64,000 nt of DNA from Cristatella mucedo. Its lineage: Eukaryota > Bryozoa > Phylactolaemata > Cristatellidae. Numbering within the stretch: position 1 is the first letter of the stretch; each line of letters starts with the position of its first letter. The DNA lies in NCBI GenBank assembly GCA_009760855.2, contig WPIO01000068.1, forward strand, positions 312,501 to 376,500. Reading direction: 5' to 3'. The notes under the pieces are model-generated. The model did no database searches, was not told the origin of the DNA, and saw only the letters and a program-made list of their open reading frames with translations. A program made the translations under genes and the position numbers. This document shows positions 44,271-56,225 of this stretch, piece by piece.

Positions 44271-44489
44271 TGGCGGAATCGGGATTTTTATGAAGAAGGC
44301 AGGACCCGCAGTTCATGAACAAATATAGAGCAAAGCGTAAACTTTGCAAAGCGTTAACTTAAAACGCACTCGATGGTTTCTCAATGACTGGAAGTCAGAC
44401 GTAATTTTATTTTTTGTGACAGTCGATAGGTATAGGTGGCGTCCCAGGTAGTTGTAAGACATTTGTTCACAAGTATTTGGAGCACGTCT

Positions 44490-44688
44490 GTAATGTAATG
44501 TAATGCATCTCCGTCAGTAACTCCACAAAGTCATAAAGACCATGTGGGTGTTACGCCGGAGAGTTTTGTATAGCGCACTCACAGCCGAAGCGGCTTTCGG
44601 TACGCATTCGGTAGCCAACAGACTTCGTCTCACGCAACAAAGAGAAAGTGGGAAGCATAGCAGAGTTAAGAGAGCAGTTGAGGTAGTG
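44490..44688 (-). mobile_element. LINE-B 3' UTR fragment
   Basis: TGTAATGTAATGTAATGCATC through GGTGTTACGCCGGAGAG to AGAGCAGTTGAGGTAGTG: about 200 bp of the 3' end. Confidence 0.9.
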
Positions 44689-45779
44689 TCTGCATAAACT
44701 AACACGGTTCTGAGCGCAGTATTTGGTCCAAAGGACATTAGTTCAGAAGCCGCTACAGCTCGGTAGTAACAATTGGCTCCGAATGTGCCGGTTAATTAGC
44801 GAGGAAACTTTTAAGTCATGATATTCGAGTAGTGTTGTTTGGTAGTCTATTAGTTCTGGTTGTGTGCAGGGCAATAATAGTTTTCTAATTTTGAGGCAAT
44901 TTGTGAATCTATTAAGATGCGGCCGAAGCTTAAGTCGCTCAGCTGTTTCCAGCAAAGAGCATGCTGATGACTGGAAGTCTGAATAGCTGATGGTAGTGAA
45001 GACGCATCGACGTGCAGCTCATTGCTGTGAGGGCTGTCAGTAATGCAAGTAAAGACAAGACGCATAAAAAGGCAGATGCTAAGAAGACTTCAGAAAATTG
45101 TCGTAAGCAACTTGTGTTTGAGCCTAAAAAAGAGTTGTGCCAAACGCTGGCACCTACTGTAGATTTTTTTATAATGTTTGTTTATTATCTAATTCAAGAA
45201 GAGCCTTGATCTATGGAGGGGCTGCAAACAATATTCATAAAATGGTTAGATTATTATAGTGCTTAATACGGATAGTGATGAACTGACGTATAATGTTTGG
45301 GAACCGAATATATCATAGTGTACGCTTTAGACAGCATATAATTCTCAATGGAAGAGAGATTTACTCGATTTTACTATTGGCTTTGAGCGGTTAAGTTGTA
45401 CTTAGGGCTTTGAACTAGGCAGTTTTTCAAACCAGGTTTCAGTCAACGACCGGTGCTATGCAGACGTGTCTGTCTGTGGCTATGGAGTTGAGTAATCTTA
45501 ATAAAAGATTAGGACCTCTTATATGTAGGTGTGGGCGCTTTTTTTGAGGCCGAGCTCTGCTACCGTTGGCATACCTGCATATGTCGGCGCAACCTACTAC
45601 TCATGTTTGGTGCGCTTCGAGCCCAAGCGAGTTCGAGTTCCACAAGCGTTTTGCTTGCATCCGTCTGCGCGGGCTAGAATCCTTATTAGAGCTGTGTTTT
45701 TCGTAGAGGCCATTCGTTCAAGAACATCTACAGCGCTATTGTAAAAAGTACGTACGTATCTCAGCCCGTGACCCCGCAA
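44689..45779. other. No gene recognised
   Basis: AT-rich. Open frames at 44743-45209 on both strands are short and unsupported. 45584-45660 has weak tRNA-like similarity (CGAGTTCGAGTTCC) but no clear A box. Confidence 0.35.
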
Positions 45780-45960
45780 GGCTGCAAGAAGTAAGTGCGT
45801 GCGCCGCTGGACTTGGCCACGAAGTTTTCCATGGTGAAATTAAAGCTCGTGCAGCTTTCGGTGCGCAAAGAGTAGCCAAAAGACTTCACCGTAGGCGACG
45901 CAACAGAGAGAAAGTGGAAGTCATCGCTGATTCGGGAGGGCAATCGAAGTAAAAAGAGAA
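45780..45960 (-). mobile_element. Diverged LINE-B-related 3' region
   Basis: GAGTAGCCAAAAGACTTCAC, then GACGCAACAGAGAGAAAGTG, parallels the LINE-B 3' UTR order (GGTAGCCAACAGACTTC, ACGCAACAAAGAGAAAGTG) with many differences. Probably an older subfamily. Confidence 0.6.
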
Positions 45961-46383
45961 ATATAATTAGCTATGTACATGATTCATTGCACAGCTCCCT
46001 AAGACAACTGAATCTTTATCCTAGCGCCTCACATAGGACCACAGGACTCAGACGTCCAACCTTAGTCGTCATTGGTGAGTACCTTGAGTTGGACATCAAA
46101 GGGTAGCACCTTTAACCCTGAGCCAAACCATGGTGCTTCATTACTATAGCGGGAATGAATAATAATAGTAAAAATAAGAATACATTTGATGTAGCACCCT
46201 CAGGGAACTCGATCTCTTTCTAGGCATTTCAAATTTGCTGCAAAAGAAGCACAATCGAATGGCTAGTGGTAGCGTGCTCAATAAACAACAAGAATGACAC
46301 GGTTATGCATGAAATACACAGGGTCAGCATGCAAGCATGGTTATTGCATGCACAGTGTCACCACGCATAAGCAAATTAAAGGA
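45961..46383 (-). mobile_element. LINE-A 3' relics (two adjacent pieces)
   Basis: 45983-46045 is a decayed tail and hairpin arm (CAGCTCCCTAAGACAACTG). 46158-46383 is a better copy with tail, GCACCCTCAGGGAACTCG, GCATGCAAGCATGG and CAGTGTCACCACGCATAAGC. Confidence 0.75.
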
Positions 46384-46419
46384 ATGGCCTGGATGTCTCG
46401 CCGCTAGGCGGCTGGATAG

Positions 46420-47475
46420 GTTATACCAGGGTCAGCAGCAGCCGATTATATTTCGTTGCGTAAGAATGGTAAAAGTGAGTTACACAATCTTGGTCCTGAA
46501 AATCCAAATATTCTGACAGAAACTTCCTTTAAACAAAAGTATTTAACAGCTAATTTGTCCATATGGAACCTGAATGCACGGGGAGGCTAAAACTGGTGTA
46601 ATAGTTCAGTTAGGTATAAAGGCGTCACGCCATGCTAGACCTTGTGGGTCAGACTCAAATCTTGGTTTAGCATTCGTTGATCATCCGGGAGCTATCGCAG
46701 CTACTTCTGCAAACGAGACATGCGGCTGAATTTCTTGGATATTTTGACCAATCTTGTAGCCACATTAACCACTAGCTGTAGAGGCTAAACGCCTTTTTAC
46801 CGTTTGTCCAGTTAACAAATTAAATGAAGTAGTTAAGTCACGACAAATCAAGGGATCTAGTAAGATTTTTAACCTGCCACCGAGGGAGTTTTTAGTCCCT
46901 AATCATAGACAGGGACTGAGTATAACTAGCTGTGGAAGCGGACTTTGATTGAAAATCCTTAATTTCAAGCTTTCACGCCATTAAATAACAACTATATATC
47001 GCGCAAGTGATGATCTCACTACAGTACTACCGACTAATAGAGTATTCTCCTAGTCCAGCCGTACGCTTAGGGTGTGCTATGAGTAGAGGATTGGTTTTAT
47101 CGTCTTCAAGCTTAAGAAAATTTGCCTCAATCCAAGGCCAAATGTCTGCAAGGTAAACACTAGGTTTATCAGTCGTTGCAACTGATTCCGACCGTGTAAA
47201 TTACACGTGCTGTTTTTTATCGGCATTAAAGTGATAGCAGATACCTTCGACCCGTATAACTTTCCGAGAGGTTCCGTGTAAATGGGTACTATTAAAAATC
47301 CGAGAACAAACCTACCTTGTAGAACTCGCAAATCACTTGCTGTCTGGTGGATTAGACTTGACCCCCGACACAAAATCAACTGAACTCAATCCGACACGAT
47401 TGGAGACATAAGATTCAAGCCATGATAAAAAATTCTCATCATCCCAAGCTGCGATTATTCTCAATCGTTCAAGCT
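46420..47475 (-). mobile_element. Old LINE-B-related RT relic, antisense
   Basis: On the minus strand, decayed C-terminal and thumb sequence (46420-46830) is followed by an RT fragment (VLQGRFVLGFLIVPIYTEPL where GVPQGSVLGPLLFSIYTEPL is expected) at about 47250-47320. Far more diverged than the LINE-B copies at 20697 or 41186. Confidence 0.7.
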
Positions 47476-47772
47476 ATAAGTTCAAATATTTAGTGCTTTA
47501 AGAACACGCGGCTAGCCAAAAAATTGTTTATTTTATTTAAAACACCGCCAGGTATAAAAGTCTTTTTTGAGATGACGCCACCAACTTTCTTTGTTTACAG
47601 GGTGTGAAGAACACGCAAAATAAGCACGCTTTTTATCGCTTCTGAAGAAGTTTCCTGCTTCCGCCATATAAGGCTTTATGGAAGGATATTTTCTCGTAGT
47701 AATGTCAGAAAACTGTTCAATATGATTTACTGTATGGGCCAAGTATCTCCATTATATATATAAATATAAATA

Positions 47773-47807
<35 letters not shown>

Positions 47808-48529
47808 ATATATATATATATATATATATATAGCGTATATATATCCTAATGACCTGTTTCCTTTTCTCAGCAGAAATTATTGGCTTGATTTTTTAAGATT
47901 ATTATTATTATTGTTATTATTATTATTAAGATTATTTGCGCAATGACAGCCGAAGTCCAGACATGGATGGCTCAAAACATTGCAAGACATTGATGAAGCG
48001 GTAACTATAAAAACTAATCAACTGCATTTTCTGATTTACTGTTTATTAAAGAACACACAAGGGTTATTTATTAGGGCTCTAGATAGCTTCCTTTGCCGAT
48101 GGACGCGCGGTAAAAAAAGTCGTGAGGGCTTTACTACTTTGTACCTTTACCTCTCTGGCCACGGCGTCCGCCTCATTTACACCAATGGGTGCTATGCAGA
48201 CCTCTTCTTTCGCACCATTGTGGTGAAGGTAATGCTAATTGTGTACGATCCTATTTGCCGTTCACTCTGCGGCATTCAGCTGACCACAGGCCCATGCAGG
48301 CACACACACGTAACTTTCTGCAATAGCAAGTTAAGTGTGAAAACAGTAGCGTTCGATTTCGGCGAGAGTCTCAAATGCGGCAGCGTCTGAACGTTTATGG
48401 AATCTTTCTCACCACCACCCCCCCCCCGACTTTAAGTTCCTCGACATCGACCCTGACGATGCAGGACGTGTAACCCTTAACAGCGGAAGTCATCTAATAC
48501 CTCTCTGAGATCGCTATCGAATGTAATAA
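47476..48529. other. No certain gene; microsatellite and unassigned ORF
   Basis: 47752-47832 is (TAAA)n/(TA)n. A 136-codon open frame at 47980-48390 (+) and a 69-codon frame at 47742-47533 (-, ending KESWWRHLKKDFYTWRCFK) have no recognised family and no splice context. A C run lies at about 48419-48427. Confidence 0.4.
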
Positions 48530-51500
48530 CAATAATAATAATAATGCACTTGATAAAGCGCCCTCAGAGAACTTAATCTCTCTCTAGGTGCTTTACATTT
48601 GCTGCAAATTGAAATGCAATTGAATGGTGAGTAAAATCATGCTTGAAAAACAAACAAAATAAATGACATGGTTAGGGGTGACATGCACAAGGTCAGCATG
48701 CAAATGGGGTTAGTGGCAGCATGCACAGTGTCAGCACGCATAAGCACATCAAGGACGAATCACGGGGACCCACTAAATGCTGTCCTAAATAGGTGTATTT
48801 TTAAGTTCCTTTTAAATGTGGTCAGGTCGGGGGATGTTCTGACGCAGATCGGGAGGGAGTTCCAGGCTTTGGGAGCATACGAACTAAATGCACGGTCTCC
48901 AAAGGATTTAAGGTTTGTACGAGGTATTTCTAGACTGTTGGATTCCGAAAAGCGGGTGGTACGATGCTTTGCCTGATGGGGTAGTATATCTGAAAGATAA
49001 GCTGGAGCCATAGAATGAAGAGACCTAAAAGTGAGCGACAAAACCTTGAAGTCAATCCGTTGCTTGACTGGTAGCCAGTGCAGGTCGGCGAGAAGTGGAG
49101 TAATGTGGCAACTGCGACGCTCACGACAGACAAGCCTAGCTGCAGAGTCTTGCACCAGCTGCAATCGCCTGATCGCCAATGCTGGTAGGCCAGCGAGCAG
49201 TGAGTTGCAGAAGTCGAGACGGGATGTCACGAATGCATGGACCAACTTGGACGTGGTATCCTTATCTAAACAAGCCCGAATTTTAGCAATGTTATGAAGC
49301 TGAAAATAGGCAGATTTGACTGTGGAGCTGATATGGTCGTCTAACGAGAGGTTGCTTTGGAATATGACACCTAGATTTCGAGCTGATTCAACTGGAGATA
49401 TGCTGGCAGAGCCAACTTTGAGAGTCAGCCTTTCCAATCTCTGAATCACACTGGGTTTGCCCAATAACAAGTTAGTTTTATCATCGTTTAGTTTTAGAAA
49501 ACTTGCTGCCATCCATGTGCGGATGTCATTTGCACCTCTGACAAAGCGCACTGTGCGCCCCCGCCCAGACGGTCTATGGTTTACCACAGACATTAATCTA
49601 GCTAAGTCAACTAAACGAAAGCTTGAAAAAGCATACAAAAGATCCGGACTAACTGTCCATCGACAGGCATATGAAGACTACTGTAGGTCGTACCAATCGA
49701 TCCTAGCAAAGGCCAAGTCTAGCTTCTATAAAAACATTGTTGAATCACAGATGCACAATCCAAAAATGCTGATGTCGACAATAAACCATCTCCTCAACCG
49801 TTCCCAGATTAGCTCCTTACCTGATGATCCTAGTGATGATCTAGCCGATCGCTTCTCTCGATTCTTTGTGCAGAAGATAGACAAGATCAGGGAATCCATC
49901 CCTGCGATGACAACCTCCCCACTAGAATGCTGTTCCTCGGTTCCTGGCTGCACCTCAATGTCTGCATTTAAGCAGGTCACTAGTGATCTAGTCCTAAAGT
50001 TCGTATCTCAATCAAAGAAGACAACAAGTCCTCTGGACCCTATTCCCACTGTCCTGCTCCTACGTTGCATTGATCTGCTGCTGCCATGCATAACTAACAT
50101 AATTAATATGTCATTAGCCTCAGGTCATGTCCCAGCACCTTTCAAAAAAGCTGTAGTCAGGCCACTTCTCAAGAAAGCTACACTAGACCAAGAGACCTTA
50201 AGCAACTACCGCCCAGTTTCCCTTCTACCATTCCTTTCAAAGACACTGGAACGGGTCGTGGCAGACCAGTTGAACTCGTATATCGAAACCTCACACCTTG
50301 CTAGTAAGTTCCAGTCTGGCTTTAGAGCTAATCACTCCACAGAGTCAGCATTGCTTCGGGTATACAACGACCTACTTAGGAATGCAGACATGGGTAGAGT
50401 GTCTCTGCTTGTTTTGCTTGATCTTTCGGCAGCTTTTGACACCATCGATCACAAAGTTCTTCTAGAGCGCCTCTCATCTCGCCTGGGCATCACTGGCACT
50501 GCTCTGCAGTGGTTCAGGTCCTATCTCAGTGGGAGACTCCAGAGTATTGACGTAAATGGACAAAGTTCATCTGAAGTACCTCTGAAATATGGAGTACCTC
50601 AGGGCTCAGTGCTAGGTCCGGTTCTTTTCACGGTTTATACTCTGCCTCTTGCTGATGTGATTGCCAAGCACAATCTAGGCTTTCACTTCTATGCGGATGA
50701 CACTCAGTTGTACCTTTGCTTTGATCCCTCCCAGCCTTCGAGCACCTCAAATTCTCTCAACTCACTAGCTGCACGCATTGATGACATCCGCACATGGATG
50801 GCAGCAAGTTTTCTAAAACTAAACAATGATAAAACTAACTTACTTGTTATTGGGCAAACCCAGTGTGATTCAGAGATTGGAAAGGCTGACGCTCAAAATT
50901 GGCTCTGCCAGCATATCTCCAGTTGAATCAGCTCGAAATCTAGGTGTCATATTCCAAAGCGACCTCTCGTTAGACGACCATATCAGCTCCACAGTCAAAT
51001 CCGCATATTTTCAGCTACATAACATCGCCAAAATTCGGGCTTTAGACAGGGATACCACATCTGAGTTGGTCCATGCATTTGAGACACCCCGTCTCGACTT
51101 CTATAACTCACTGCTTGCTGGTCTACAAGCACGTGCAATCAGGAGCTTACAGCTGGTGCACAACTCTGCAGTCAGGCTTGTCAGTCGTGAGCGTCGCAGT
51201 TGCCACATTACTCCACTTCTCGCCGACCTGCACTGGCTACCAGTCAAGCAACGGATTGACTTCAAGGTTTTGTCGCTCACTTTTAGGTCCCTTCATTCTA
51301 TGGCTCCAGCCTATCTGTCAGATATACTACCCCATCAGGCCAAGCATCGTACCACCCGCTTCTCGGAATCCAACAGTCTACAAATACCTCGTACAAACCT
51401 TAAATCCTTTGGAGACCGTGCATTTAGTTCATATTCTCCCACAGCCTGGAACTCCCTCCCGATCTGCGTCAGAACATCCCCCGACCTGACCACATTTAAA

Positions 51501-52446
51501 AGGAACTTAAAAATACACCTATTTAGGACAGCATTTAGTGGGTCCCCGTGATTCGTCCTTGATGTGCTTATGCGTGCTGACACTGTGCATGCTGCCACTA
51601 ACCACAATCGCATGCTGACCCTGTGCATGTCACCCCTAACCATATTATTCATTTTGTTTGTTTTTCAAGCATGATTTTACTTACCATTCAATTGCATTTC
51701 ACTTTGCAGCAAATGTAAAGCGCCTAGAGAGAGATTAAGTTCTCTGAGGACGCTTTATCAAGTGAATTGTTATTATCAAGTGAATTATTATTATTATTAT
51801 CATTATTATTAATTATTATCAATATATGCAGCAAGTGAGTTGAGAGAATTTGAGGTGCTCGAAGGCTGGGAGGGATCAAAGTAAAGATACATCTGAGTGT
51901 CATCCGCATAGAAGTGAAAGCCTAGATTGTGCTTGGCAATCACATCAGCAAGAGGCAGAGTATAAACCGTGAAAAGAACCGGACCTAGCACTGAGCCCTG
52001 AGGTACTCCATATTTCAGAGGTACTTCAGATGATCTTTGTCCATTCACGTCAATACTCAGGAGTCTCCCACTGAGATAGGACCTGAACCACTGCAGAGCA
52101 GTGCCAGTGATGCCCAGGCGAGATGAGAGGCGCTCTAGAAGAACTTTGTGATCGATGGTATCAAAAGCTGCCGAAAGATCGAGCAAAACAAGCAGAGACA
52201 CTCTACCCATGTCTGCATTCCTAAGTAGGTCGTTGTATACCCGAAGCAATGCTGACTCTGTGGAGTAATTAGCTCTAAAGCCAGGCTGGAACTTACTAGC
52301 AAGGCGCGAGGTTTCGATATACGAGTTCAGCTGGTCTGCCATGACCCGTTCCAGTGTCTTTGATAGGAATGGTAGAAGGGAGACTGTGCGGTAGTTGCTT
52401 AAGTTCTCTTGGTCTAGTGTAGCTTTCTTGAGAAGTGGCTTGACTA
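48530..52446 (-). mobile_element. LINE-A (antisense), split by a sense LINE-A
   Basis: The 3' half is 48530-49524: (AAT)n tail, hairpin, 3' UTR, then a 292-codon frame (about 49638-48760) that includes the C-terminal domain. The 5' part is 51822-52446, encoding RT from VKPLLKKATLDQENLSNY through AAFDTIDH, YGVPQGSVLGPVLFTVYTLP and FHFYADDTQMYLYF to LNSLAAYID. The halves meet at the codons for ID|DIRTW, so removing 49525-51821 restores one continuous element. It is 5'-truncated upstream of KPLLKK. Confidence 0.9.
49525..51821 (+). mobile_element. LINE-A, best-preserved copy, RT nearly intact
   Basis: An uninterrupted frame to 50926 encodes the EN-RT linker (TTDINLAKSTKRKLEKAYKR), DPIPTVLLLRCIDLLLP, the fingers and palm (NYRPVSLLPFLSKTLERVVA, SGFRANHSTESALLRVYNDL, LLDLSAAFDTIDH near 50420), GVPQGSVLGPVLF (50591) and YADD (50690-50701). 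A single extra base in the GGG near 50852 shifts to a second frame (50826-51551) with the thumb and C-terminal domain to FRTAFSGSP. The 3' UTR, terminal hairpin and (TTA)n tail end near 51821. CR1/L2 superclade, 5'-truncated: no endonuclease or ORF1. Confidence 0.95.
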
Positions 52447-53636
52447 CAAATGTCCGACTGTCCGATAGATCTCCGTTAACCGGTCTTCCTCTGTGGATTC
52501 TCTTAGCTCTAGCAAGGCGAGGCCAAAGAGTAGTCGGTCCTTTACCCAGGGGTACGTTAGGGGAGCATTGCCTAATTGGCCTGTTTACATCAACGGCTGC
52601 CTTCCTCATTCCTCTTTGTGCGCGCATCGATTTTAGTCACGCTTTGGTTCGCGACCCGCATCTGAAACCTGCAAAGTAGCCAGTAGCAAGTCGTCGGAGT
52701 GCGCATCTGCCGCGGTCGCTATTCTGTCGTGTTCTTCGTTCGGCTGCGTTCGTGCCGTCTCCAAGTTGATGCACGCGGTAGCTTTCCAGGGCGTTTGGGC
52801 AAAGTGCGGGAGTCAATCCTACGTAGAAGGAAAGTGAAAGTTGGCAGATTCCAGGAGGAGACTCGTTTGTCGAGTGACAGAAGAGCCTTCGCCGCTAGCG
52901 TCGCTGCTCGCCCTGGCGTGCAGAGAAAGGACTACCCAACGCACAGGCCTCGTCGCGCGGGCGTCGCTTTGCATCTCGTCAATATTTCGACGGTGAGATG
53001 GGACAAAAGCGGGCATCTCGCTCGCGCAGCCGGTGCCTACCCGACGATACCGATCTGTTCAAAGAAGTAGCTAGCGAGAATTCCTCGCGTCTGCAGGCAT
53101 GACTCCAGCTTAATGGAAATTCGCCAGCTCTACCCCACCAACGTAGGCGAGGCGCCGGCGCGCTGCGCTCAGGCGCTTGCCTGCGGCTCCTGCATTTGTT
53201 TTTTTTACGAGTGATAAATGTCAACCGCGGTTCTGTCAAGCCTCGTAATGCATGCTCGCGACTGTTACGTGCCTCCGCCGGTCTATCGAGCCGGCGTACC
53301 GTGTGCCCCCTCCACCATTCGTCCAATAATTGTCGGATATAAGCAAGTAATTGCAAGCCAAGCTGTGTCGGAGGCTGGTATTTGAGCTGCGTGAAAGGAA
53401 CGATTGCGCCATTCACTCTAGGCTTGTATCTATATCTCTGGAGTCAAGGTCGCCGAGTTGCCGCCGCCGACGCTAAAGGCGAGCATCGTCACAGCTATTC
53501 CTGCTATCTAGCAATCGCGCCGTCCATCGCACTAAATAGAACTCTTCTGGCGATCAAGCGTTCAACTCGTACGCAGCGAAATTTTGCAACTCACACCCCC
53601 CCCCGCTCTGCCACGGTCACTATATGATATTGACTT
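52447..53636. other. No gene recognised
   Basis: CpG-containing, partly GC-rich. Frames at 52699-53070 (+) and 52979-53416 (-) have basic, Arg-rich translations without motifs. No repeat match. Confidence 0.4.
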
Positions 53637-53815
53637 TGGTGAGCCTTGATGACACACTAGGTAAGGCGGTTGCTTTTCACGACCTCGATCCCAAGGTCAT
53701 GGGTTCGAATCCTGCAGTGGGCGATCCTTTATTGCAGCTGAAAGCGGTGGTGATAGCAGTAAAGGCTCTTCTGTCGCTAAAAACAGAGGCTGTTAAATCT
53801 GCTATTATATTTTAT
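53637..53815 (+). mobile_element. SINE-1 copy, well preserved
   Basis: TGAGCCTTGATGACACACTA, then the A-box region GTAAGGCGGTTGC, B-box GGGTTCGAATCC, GATCCTTTATTGCAGCTG, GCGGTGGTGATAGCAGTAAA and AGAGGCTGTTAAATCTGCT. Confidence 0.9.
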
Positions 53816-53821
53816 TGACAT

Positions 53822-54211
53822 TAGTAATAATAATAATACTAATAATACTAATAATACACTTTATAAAGCGCCCTCAGAGAACTCAATCTCTTTCTTGGCG
53901 CTTTACATTTTCTGCAAAGGAAACACGACCGAATGGTTAGTGGTAGCATGCTCAATGTCAACAAGCATAACATGGTTAGAGGTGACACGCACAGAGTCTG
54001 CATGCAAATAAGGTTAGTGTCAGCATGCAACGGTGACAACATACAAATAAAATCACACAGACCCACTAAATGCTGTGATAAATAGATATGTTTTAGCTTC
54101 TTTTTAAATGTCAAGTCAGGGGATGTCGTGACGGAAGTCGGGAGTGAGTTCCAGGCTTTGAGAACTTACGAATAAAAGGCACGGTCTTCAAAGGATTTGA
54201 AATATATATCG
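53822..54211 (-). mobile_element. LINE-A 3' fragment
   Basis: (AAT)n-like tail, hairpin, 3' UTR (GCACAGAGTCTGCATGC), GACCCACTAAATGCTGTG, TGACGGAAGTCGGGAG, to GATTTGAAATATAT. It directly follows the SINE-1 copy. Confidence 0.88.
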
Positions 54212-54631
54212 GTAACGACCTTTGAGATTTATGTTTCAGAAGATACGTCTGTTGGGGTATGCTTCTCGTTCGCTCCCGTGAACTTGGCCGTTTTTTGTTC
54301 CATGTGTGCTCTGCATGCATACTCGTGCATGATTTAGCGAATGTTACTAGCCGTAAGTCTTACTAACCGGTGGCCAAGAGTGCTCAAATGTTCGTTTTGG
54401 CAGGCAGATCTGAGCATGATAGTTATTTGCTTTTCACTGCTTGGTGCCGTGCTTATCACTGACTCTTGGGTATTGTATTTTTTTCCAGCTTACTGTAAAG
54501 CATCGGGATAAGTTCTCTAATGATACTTGACAAGCAACAGAATAGTTATATCACTATTATAAACCTAACAGGCTGTGCAGCTTGTACTTGCGTTGTACTT
54601 GATTGTACTTGCGTCTGTACAGCTCAAGGCC
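54212..54631. other. No gene recognised
   Basis: 54574-54612 has a local duplication of TTGTACTTGCGT. Otherwise unmatched. Confidence 0.4.
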
Positions 54632-55172
54632 TAATCTCAAAGTTCTTACGCTGACCCATAAGGCCCGTCACGGCATGTAATGTATCTCCGTCAGTAACTC
54701 CACAAAGTCATTAAGATCATGTGGATGTTGGCACCTCCGTACCTAGCTGAACTGCTGCAGGAGTTTCAGTCTCCTCGTGCCCTCGGGTCCTGTATGGAAA
54801 ATAAAGTAGCTGTTTCATTCTTCTCTTAAAGACCGTTGGCGACAGAAGCTTTAGCTCTGCAGTTCCTAGACTGTGGAACTCGCTTCCACAATTCTTACGC
54901 AACGACACCTACTCTCCTACTGCCGACTATGGCTCATCCTTTTCAGCGGTTCTGAGCTGCTACTTCCATGCCACTCACTACCTCAACTGCTCTCCTGACT
55001 CTGCTATGCTTCCCACTTTCTCTTTGTTGCGTGAGACGAAGTCTGTTGGCAACCGAATGCGTACCGAAAGCCGCTTAGGCTGTGAGTTCGCTAGACAAAC
55101 CTCTCCTGCGTAACACCCACATAGTCTTTATGGCTTTGTGAAGTTACAAACGGAGATATATTACATTAAATT
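54632..55172 (+). mobile_element. LINE-B 3' fragment with nested antisense tail
   Basis: AAGTTCTTACGCTGACCCAT and GTCACGGC (54632-54674), then a 53-bp antisense LINE-B tail, then TTGGCACCTCCGTACCTAGC onward through the C-terminal region and 3' UTR to AAACGGAGATATATTACATT. Confidence 0.9.
54675..54727 (-). mobile_element. 53-bp antisense LINE-B tail insertion
   Basis: ATGTAATGTATCTCCGTCAG through CCACAAAGTCATTAAG to ATGTGGATG: the last ~53 bp of LINE-B, reversed, inside the CACGGC|TTGGC codons of a + LINE-B. No target duplication is visible. Confidence 0.85.
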
Positions 55173-55833
55173 TACTAGGCTATTGACCTAGTCATTTACC
55201 TTGGCCTTTCAGGTTAACATTGAACATGCTCTTAATGCTAATCTTGACAGCTTCACAGTCATAAGTGTCCTTTAAAAATTAAAGATGATTGTGATGCCTA
55301 GTGAAAAGGGACGGTTTATAAAAGAAATGTTTAGCTATAGAGTACATAATATATGATAAAATTACAAATGTAGATTTAAAGTACTACATTTGAATATAGT
55401 TTGAGAGTCAGCACCCACCAGAGAGGGATACATTGTGTAACGTAATTATTAACTTACATCCCCGATACAGACAAGAACACATACACTAAGAGTGAACTAT
55501 TCTGATCTTGAGATAATTTCTCATAAAACATGACTCTATTCATCGTGTTTTGTTTCACCGTGAAGTCGTCCACAATTTTCGAGTGAATTTTTAAACTAAA
55601 AGCAAGCCTCGTTGTTAACATCAAAGCAATATACCGCATGGCCGTCAAAGACTTTTTCGGCCCGGCGAAATAAATAGAATAGCACCCTTGCGTAGCCCTG
55701 ACGGCTGACTTGAATGTTAGCTCTTACAAAATAAATTGAGTTCAGTAGAGACTCGTGGTTGTTTTAAAGACCTCAATATTTCAGCATAGCTTTGATATTA
55801 ATATTATTAATAGATTTTGGCGATATATCAAAT
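55173..55833. other. No gene recognised
   Basis: AT-rich, no repeat match. Confidence 0.45.
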
Positions 55834-56063
55834 TTATTATTATTATTACTATTATTATTTACTTAGCTCGCTCAGAAAACTGAATTTCTTTCTTGGCACT
55901 TTACAAATATTGTACAGAATGCTTGACCAAATGATAAATGGTAAAATTCGCAATTTCATCAAGCATAATAATATTGTTAGATGTCATATGCACAGGGTCT
56001 ACTTGCAGATGTGGTTAGTAGCAACAGGCACAGTGTTTGCACGTGTGAGCACAAAAAGTACGA
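55834..56063 (-). mobile_element. LINE-A 3' relic, diverged
   Basis: (TTA)n, CTCGCTCAGAAAACTGAATT, GGCACTTTACAAATATTG, ATGCACAGGGTCTACTTGC. An older copy. Confidence 0.75.
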
Positions 56064-56096
56064 ATAAAAAAAGAAGACCTCCTGCCGACGCACTGG

Positions 56097-56225
56097 GCCG
56101 TGGCAAGGCCCCGCGATTATGAACTACGAGCTTGCCAGTTGAACTTCGATTATGAGCCACTAGCTTGACCTCTGGCTTTAAACTTGGAAGCCGCTAATTA
56201 AAGAGCCGCGAAAAGCCGATAATAA
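56097..56225. repeat. Family D repeat, copy 2
   Basis: GCGATTATGAACTACGAGCTT, TTCGATTATGAGCCACTAGC, then AGAGCCGCGAAAAGCCGATA. The motif GATTATGAxCTACGAGCTT recurs. Confidence 0.6.

Noticed and set aside
47980-48390. 136-codon frame containing YLYLSGHG, reminiscent of a caspase-like motif
   Set aside because: Only four or five residues match. The catalytic Cys region and fold are absent.
49457-49524. Start of the 489-codon LINE-A frame (MPNNKLVLSSF...)
   Set aside because: These first codons are antisense LINE-A sequence read through the junction. True LINE-A sense sequence begins at about 49525.
52447-52627. N-terminal part of the 272-codon minus frame (MRAQRGMRKAAV...)
   Set aside because: It lies upstream of the LINE-A border at about 52446. 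Fusion with the RT frame is by chance.
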